The notes beneath the pieces are model-generated. The model saw nothing but the letters and a program-made list of their open reading frames with translations. It was not told where the DNA came from and did no database searches. Below, in pieces: positions 58,494-64,000 of a stretch of DNA of 64,000 nt. The DNA is taken from positions 16,973,971 through 17,037,970 of the forward strand of contig CM030360.1 of assembly GCA_017893485.1 (NCBI GenBank), given 5' to 3'. The DNA is from Hemerocallis citrina. Taxonomy: Eukaryota; Streptophyta; Magnoliopsida; Asparagales; Asphodelaceae. The position numbers were made by a program, and so were the translations under genes. How positions within the stretch are numbered: the stretch's first letter is position 1; each line of letters opens with the position of its first letter.

Positions 58494-59975
58494 TGTTGGA
58501 TCCTGTAGGCAAGGCAAGAAACACTAAGGGGGGGGTGAATAGTGTTGTATAAAAAATTAATAACGAAATTGAACTTTTTCTTCTGTTCAGTCGACTTGAA
58601 AAGAGAACTAAGTCGACTGTGGCATCAGATTAGAAGAGTATTTTAGAAAAGTCTGATCAGTCGACTTGTAACGGAAAACAGTCGACTTGCCAGACAAGTT
58701 TTTGAAGTGTATGTTATACCAGTCTGACCAGTCGACTTAAAGAGGAGCCGCAGTCGACTGTCCAGACAAGTTTTCGAATAAGAATTAAATGCAAGTAAAG
58801 AAAATGCAAGTTCAGAGAAATACAACCACAGAGTACACACGATGTATCCTCGTTCGGTCCTCCCGACCTACATCCAGTCCTCAAGCAACCCACTTGAGAT
58901 TTTTCACTATTCTTGAAAAAATACAAGAATACACTACAGCGTTAGAAAACAACCTTGTCCAACCCGTAGACCTCTCTCACCACTAGAGAGAGAAAACCCA
59001 CTCTTCCACCAAGAGTGAAAACCTGACTCTACAACCTAGAGCCCTATTCTCCAACCGAGCGGACCACTCTCACAACCGAGACTGAAAAGAAAACAATAAA
59101 AAGTTACAATCAACCTATAGCCTTGTTTTGTGATTGTGATTTTTGTAAGTGGCTATTCGGTCAACTTCTGAATTCAGTCCAAAACGAATTCAATATTATA
59201 TTGGACTGAAAATCAGAGAACCAAAACTTAGAAGATTAAAGTGCTAGTTTGAATACTTGTTCTTTTGAAAGCAATAAACTTAAACTTTTTATCAAATGTT
59301 TGGAACCTTTCAATGGTGATTCCTGGGCTCTTTTTATAGAGAGGAATCCCTTGAACATTGTAAATCAGTTTATAAGACTGATTTAAAATGGATATAATCT
59401 ATTGAAATTCGAAAAACAAGTTTTGAAATCAGAAAATTGTTGAAACGACTTGAACAGTCGACTGAGTTGCCATGATGATTCGACTAGCCAGAGTTTGAAA
59501 GAGTTCAGACAGTTTCGTACTGGTACAGTCGACTGGTGCCATAAGGCAGTCGACTGGTACTTAACAGCTGATCTAATTCAAACTGTTTCGACCTTTAATC
59601 TTTTGAAAAACACTCAATTATAAAGATGTGTGAGTGTGTGTGTGTGTGTGTGACAAGGCTGTTACATCAATCTAAGACTCAAAAATGGAAAATTACAATT
59701 GTTTTACAAGACATGTAATATAACACATTGAAGTATAGGTCTTGTCTTGAGTCTTGAGTCTTGAGATGGAGCTTTAGCCTTTGTCTTTGTCTTTAAAGCT
59801 TGCTTGATCAATCTTGAGCTTTAGAACCTTGTAGCTTTCTTGATCAATTTACTTTGAGAGCTTCATTTGATTACTTTGCCTTTGTGTATACATGGTATTG
59901 ATACAACTTGCAATATATAAGAGGTAGCACAACAACTTTGCATTGTGTTGTAATCATCAAAACCAAGAATCAACA
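58494..59975 (-). repeat. 5' LTR of Copia element B
   Basis: A 1482-bp LTR with TG...CA ends and no interruption. It preserves at 58599-58613 the empty site of the solo LTR found in its partner. Several CAGTCGACTG words occur (for example near 58612, 58662, 58730, 58752, 59457, 59527 and 59549) and a (GT)n run at 59631-59652. Sequence identity to the left LTR is visibly high. Confidence 0.9.
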
Positions 59976-59980
59976 TGACT
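59976..59980. repeat. Target-site duplication TGACT (right)
   Basis: Exact copy of 48794-48798. Confidence 0.9.
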
Positions 59981-61342
59981 GTCATTACATTGAATTTGAA
60001 CAGGCCATCCTTAACATATCATTTTCCTAAGTACATCCCATTCTTTGAAAGTACAAAATTATCTGAAGCAAGCACGGCCCTAAATCCATTCTTGCTTAGC
60101 AAAGATTTCGAGACCAGGTTCTTTTGAATATCCGGAACGTGAAACACATTGGTTAGTGTTAGTTCCTTGCCAGAAGTCATCTTCAGCACTATCTTCCCTG
60201 TTCCTTCAATCTTGGAGGAGGAAGAATTCCCCATGAACAATTGTTTATTCTTGTCGCACTTCTGGTATGAAGTGAACATATCCTTATCCGAGCAGATGTG
60301 CTTGGTGGCCCCAGTATCATACCACAACTCATGAGGGTTGCTCCCTACCAAATTGACCGCCGATACAACAGCACAGAGATCCAAGTCAGAGAGACAAGTG
60401 AACAGGTTCTCAGCTATGTGCGGATGAGATTTCTCATTCCTTTTTGCCTTCCATTTCCAGCACGGATGTTATCCTTGCTACGACATTCAGATATCTTGTG
60501 CCCCAGCTTACCACACTTATGGCATTTTCCAGCAAACCTTTTTGTAGCAGGTTTCTTGTTCGAGCCCTGTGGCAAGAATTTCCTCTTTTTACTCTTCTGT
60601 TCGTGCTCCACCATGTTGGCTTTTTCTATGGAGTGATTTCCATAGGACTTGTCACCCTTGCGATTGTCCTCTTCAATTCGCAACCTGACAATCAGGTGCT
60701 CAAGAGACATTTTCTTTCGCTTGTTCTTGAGGTTGTTCTTAAAGTCCTTCCATCCTGGTGGAAGCTTCTCAATGAACGCTGCAACCTGGAACGGTTCGCA
60801 CAATGTCATGTTCTCTGCAGCAATTTCGTGCATGATCAGTTGCAATTCTTGTATTTGACTCATAATAGTCTTGGAGTCAACCATCTTGTAGTCCATAAAT
60901 TTGCCAACTACAAACTTCTTGGAGCCAGCATCTTTGGTTTTGTACTTCTTCTCCAAAGACCCCCACAGAAGTTTGGATGTTTTGAAGACACAGTACACAT
61001 TGTATAGCGGGTCTACCAAACCGTTCAGATGTAATTTCTGCATAGATAATTACCCTGAGTCCATGCATCAACCGTAGCAATAGAGTGTGCATCCATAGGT
61101 GCCAGCATAGGGGCAGTTTCAGTCAGAAACCTTTCCAGCTTCAAGGTGGTCATGTAGAACTACATCTTCCCTTGCCACTTCTTGAATTCAGTTCCAATCA
61201 ACTTTTCTGGTTTTTCTCCCACTATTATATGTGTGGGCAGAATGACCGTTTGTGCCACAACCGATTGTGCAGTCACATTCTGAGTCACTGATGTTTGTGC
61301 ACTGAGCAGTCCACTGACATTCTCATTTTGTGTGTTTTCCAT
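59981..61342 (-). pseudogene. gag: Copia element A gag and protease
   Basis: The start is the ATG at 61342 (MENTQNENVSGLLSAQ). Frame 61160-61342 passes, after a break, into 60414-61043, a UBN2-type gag with LLWGSLEKKYKTKDAGSKKF, FQVAAFIEKLPPGWKDFKNN and LEHLIVRLRIEEDNRK. The zinc knuckle CHKCGKLGHKISEC (CX2CX4HX4C) lies near its end. After another break, 60019-60384 encodes the Copia protease with ELWYDTGATKHICS (DTG active site intact) and the start of GAG-pre-integrase (NVFHVPDIQKNLVSKSLL). The sequence is cut at 59981 by element B and resumes at 48793 with the remaining pol. Confidence 0.88.
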
Positions 61343-61458
61343 TTTTTCTGGAACAGTTAAAATTCAACTGTTAGTTTTTTTTTTCCGAAATGATAACAGT
61401 ACCTGTAAATATTCTTCACAAAAACTGTTAGAATAGAGGAAAAATTTTGCTTTAAGAT

Positions 61459-63405
61459 TGTTAGAACTCGAATATCAAAAAATAGAAAATTCCTAACAAT
61501 GTTTGTGAAGAACTAAAATTACAGGAATAAAAGAACAAATCAGACATGATGTGTCTAATTTATATACAAATATTTGTACTCATTTACCAATAAAAATGGC
61601 TTGTTTTCGTTGATACTATTTATAATTCATCTTATTTCTATAGGATTTCATTTAATTAATTATTTTTGAAGAAATAATATTTTTGATGCAAAAAGTAAAG
61701 ATTTGTGGAAAAAATCAACAAATAAAGTAAAATAATGGATTTATCAATTTTTATTGTTTTGTTGAGTTAAAAGTGCGACAAATACTTTTAAAAGGATTTT
61801 TATAAGCTAATATGATTTGTAGTTAGTTTAATTAATTTTAAACTAATTAATTTTATTTTATTTAAAAATCCTAATTTCTGGTATTATTTTGTGTGTGCAG
61901 CAGCACGTGGTTGGCAGAAAAGGAAGAAAAGAAAGAAAGAGAAATAAATAAAATTCTGAATTAAAAAGGAAGGAAATAAAGGAAGAATGTGGACATTTGT
62001 GCAAAAAGTGCAAACCCTAAACTCCTCTTCCGTTCTCTATAAATACAAGCAAGGTAGAGAAAAGAATTCAAGAGGTGACGGCTAATCTTTAAAAATAATA
62101 ATAATAATAATAAAATAATCAGAGAGAGCTCTGACTTGACTCTGCTTTCGGCTCAGCGATTAAAGGTGGAAGAAGCAAGAGGGGTTCTCTCTGTGTGACG
62201 ACTTCAGCAGACAAGGGGGCCCACGTGACAGGTGGGAAAGCTGCCCCTTTCTCCTGGCGTGTGCAGCGAATCAAACAAGGAGAAGCAGCAGGCGCGACAT
62301 CCAAGACGAAGCTGACGTGGGCGACTTCTTCTTCTCCTCGCACGTACAAAACGAAGCAGGCGAGCAGATCAAAGCAGGCGCGCGGTTCGAAGCAGAGGAC
62401 AGCCAGCTATCTTCTGACCGGCGCAGTCTTCGAGAGGACTCACAGGACGACAGCGACTGCCGCTGTTCTGACCTGGCGTGGTTTTCGAGGCAGAAGGGGT
62501 TCAATTTTTGAGACAGAAAGGGGTTTGCATTAAATTTTGTACTCTTTTTATATTTCTTCTCCAATTTTCTCCTGATGCAATTCTAAACATTTTTATTAAT
62601 TGCAATTAAAATATGAACTGAATCTATTGTTCTAGAGGCTAAGATGTAGCCGAGTTTTGTAGAACACAAATTTTAATTCCTTATTATTACTCTATTTTTC
62701 CTGGTTGTGTTTTAATTTTTATTATTTATGCGTACAACATGGTGGATAGACATTTGTATGATTTTTCAAATCATAAAGAGACCGAACCGGTTATTTGTGA
62801 TTAATAAAGATTAACACCGTATATTGGAGGACGTGACCGTTAAGAAATCCAATTTTTCAATTAATAATTTGATAGATAGGCGAATGATTAGTTGAGAATA
62901 ATTTTTAGACTACGTTGATAGAGTGGTTAATATCTTTAGGATTTTGGTCTACAATTTGGGAAAGATAATATTTTTATTTATAAGGAATTATAATTTGTGT
63001 GTGTGATAAACGAGGTGAACCAAGAGCCCTAGAACTAATTTTACCATTAAACAAAGTACAAGAGCTTCATAGTTTCACAGCCCTCTCCCTCTTCACCAAT
63101 TTAGTTAGTTTTAAGTAGATTAAGTTAATTTAGTTGTTTTATCATATAAAATTCGATCTTCCAAATAGTGATTAATCTAGTGATATGGGTACTCAGTAAA
63201 ATATTTAGTCCCTGTGGGTTCGACACTCTACTCACCTATCTATATTACTTGTGCGATTTTGTACACTTGCAAAAATTCAACATCAAGACACTTCAATACA
63301 GAGTCGAGATTAAGATCTCTGTCCTTAAAGCAAAATTCGCCCTGTAGTGTGACGGTAGTTGACGAATTGCCTCCCAGGATACAACTGTATTACCTTTCCC
63401 TGAAA
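61459..63405 (-). repeat. 5' LTR of Copia element A (interrupted and truncated)
   Basis: 61459-61546 and 63291-63405 together match the left part of 40739-41692 (from TGTTAGAACTCG to about TTTCCCTGAA). The rest of the LTR, including its promoter, is absent: Gypsy pol sequence follows at about 63406. The base run just inside the LTR (read leftward, ATCTTAAAGCAAAAT) is not a recognisable iMet primer site. Confidence 0.8.
61547..63285 (+). mobile_element. Gypsy (Tat/Athila-like) solo LTR
   Basis: A 1739-bp segment starting TGATGTGTC and ending ACATCA, with an exact AGACA duplication (61542-61546 and 63286-63290). The corresponding empty site lies in the other LTR of Copia element A at 40824-40835 (CAAATCAAACAC). 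A TATAAATA box at 62038-62045 and the closing stretch AGTCCCTGTGGGTTCGACAC...CTTGTGCGATTTTGTACAC are typical of Tat/Athila Gypsy LTRs. Frames at 62119-62564 are non-coding shadows in the leader. Plus orientation. Confidence 0.88.
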
Positions 63406-63978
63406 GATTGGGTAAGGCCTACTATAGTGAAGGAAATCAGAAGTTTTCTTGGATTAACCGGATACTACAGGAGGTTTATCCCAGGCTATGCTCAGATAGT
63501 CGTGCTGCTCACTAGTCTGACCAAGAATAATGTAAATTTGAAGTGGACTGAACAGTGCAAGGAAAGCTTTCAGGAGTTGAAAGAGAAGGTGACTACTGCT
63601 TCCATTTTGGCTTTGCCTAGAGCAGGTGTTGAGTATGATGTTTATAAAGATGCTTCACATCGTGGTCTTGGTTGTGTCTTAATGCAAGAAGGAAAAGTGA
63701 TCGCTTATGGGTCTAGGCAACTAAGACCGCATAAGAAGAATTATCCGACTCATGATCTGGAGTTAGCTGCGATTATCTTTGCCTTGAAGCAATGGAGGCT
63801 TTACGTGTACGGTGAGAAATTAAACATGTACACGGACCACAAAAGATTGAAGTACATCTATCAGCAGAAGGACCTGAATCTGAGGCAACGGAGATGGGTG
63901 GAAGTACTTGAGGACATTCGTCCTAAGATTAAGTACCATCTGGGGAAGGATAATGTAGTTGCTGATGCACTTAGCTAG
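63406..63978 (+). pseudogene. pol: Gypsy RT end and RNase H fragment
   Basis: From about 63406 an open plus-strand frame encodes [20 protein letters not shown] (RT thumb/connection), [18 protein letters not shown], then RNase H with [16 protein letters not shown] (Asp of the first motif changed in context: YKDAS for the usual YSDAS), [57 protein letters not shown] and VVADALS. The frame then meets TAG at 63976. Everything before about 63406 in the same open frame is LTR sequence of Copia element A and is not part of the protein. This is a chromovirus-type piece that runs towards the window end, where integrase would be expected next. Confidence 0.85.
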
Positions 63979-64000
63979 ACAAGCAATTTGGCCAGTTTGA

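Larger units (their letters stand above)
48799..59975 (-). mobile_element. Copia element B, SIRE/Maximus-like
   Basis: LTRs start TGTTGGATC; the right one ends AATCAACA. The perfect 5-bp duplication TGACT (48794-48798 and 59976-59980) shows insertion into the pol region of Copia element A. Primer site, gag, protease, integrase, RT and RNase H lie on the minus strand in Copia order, followed by an extra ORF and the 3' LTR. The large size (9.9 kb without the solo LTR), iMet-type primer site, long gag with coiled coil and an additional 3' ORF fit the SIRE/Maximus lineage. The genes carry stops and frameshifts, yet the two LTRs look very similar. Confidence 0.9.
40739..63405 (-). mobile_element. 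Copia element A (nested host of four insertions)
   Basis: LTRs begin TGTTAGAACTCG on the plus strand; the left one ends AACA at 41692. Minus-strand gag, protease, integrase, RT and RNase H occur in the Copia order (gag-PR-INT-RT-RH) when inserted DNA is ignored: right half 59981-61458, left half 41693-48798. Insertions are a hAT transposon (41997-45832), a SIRE-type element (48799-59975, itself hit at 48921-50166) and a solo LTR (61547-63285). The right LTR is truncated near 63405, where Gypsy pol sequence begins, so no target duplication survives. All genes carry stops or frameshifts. Confidence 0.85.

Noticed and set aside
62119..62564. Frames of about 100 codons on both strands
   Set aside because: Leader region of a solo LTR just downstream of its TATA box; mutual shadows without domain content.
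63214..63405. N-terminal part of the 254-codon frame ending at 63978
   Set aside because: This part is LTR sequence joined in frame by accident; only the part from about 63406 is Gypsy pol.

Overview
This window reads as plant nuclear DNA, probably from an angiosperm and most likely a eudicot, in a transposon-dense, pericentromere-like region. It carries Ty1/Copia and Ty3/Gypsy LTR retrotransposons, a hAT transposase, MITE-like inverted-repeat elements, long (AT)n tracts and plant-type gag and pol sequences. I found no intact host gene. The only host-like coding remnants are a broken F-box gene (36923-37609) and a possible DUF4408-type membrane-protein fragment inside a large inverted repeat (33880-34907).

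Layout. 1-2040: unassigned. 2046-10807 (minus): a complete, GTTTT-flanked, gag-only LTR element of TR-GAG type whose 5.5 kb non-coding interior holds 538-bp and 115-bp tandem arrays. 10813-13927: probable minus-strand Gypsy LTR. 13928-15530: repeats of about 325 bp. 15531-23018: unassigned DNA, some of it with an organelle-like look, holding a Copia-type LTR (18256-19779). 23056-33846 (minus): a TAAGC-flanked Tekay/Del-like Gypsy element whose 3.8 kb LTRs are longer than its 3.2 kb interior; only part of PR-RT and the start of RNase H survive. 33847-35668: nested inverted repeats. 35669-36469: a MULE-type MITE with a 9-bp target duplication. 36923-37609: F-box pseudogene, abutted by a probable plus-strand Gypsy LTR (37610-about 40700).

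40739-63405 is a multi-level nest. A minus-strand Copia element (A; LTRs 40739-41692 and 61459-about 63405) was hit by a hAT transposon (41997-45832, TSD CCTTGAAC), by a SIRE-type Copia element (B, 48799-59975, TSD TGACT) and, in its right LTR, by a Gypsy solo LTR (61547-63285, TSD AGACA). B's left LTR then received another solo LTR (48921-50166, TSD AAGAG). For both solo LTRs the partner LTR keeps the uninterrupted site. The window ends in a plus-strand Gypsy RT/RNase H fragment fused to the truncated right LTR of A.

None of the retroelement reading frames looks autonomous: pol genes carry stops, frameshifts and catalytic-site changes (FIND for FIDD in the Gypsy RT, YVDG for YVDD in element B). 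The TR-GAG element and the MITEs are non-autonomous by design. The main biological content is therefore insertion history, repeat evolution and potential small-RNA-producing inverted repeats. I did not find a convincing new host gene system.
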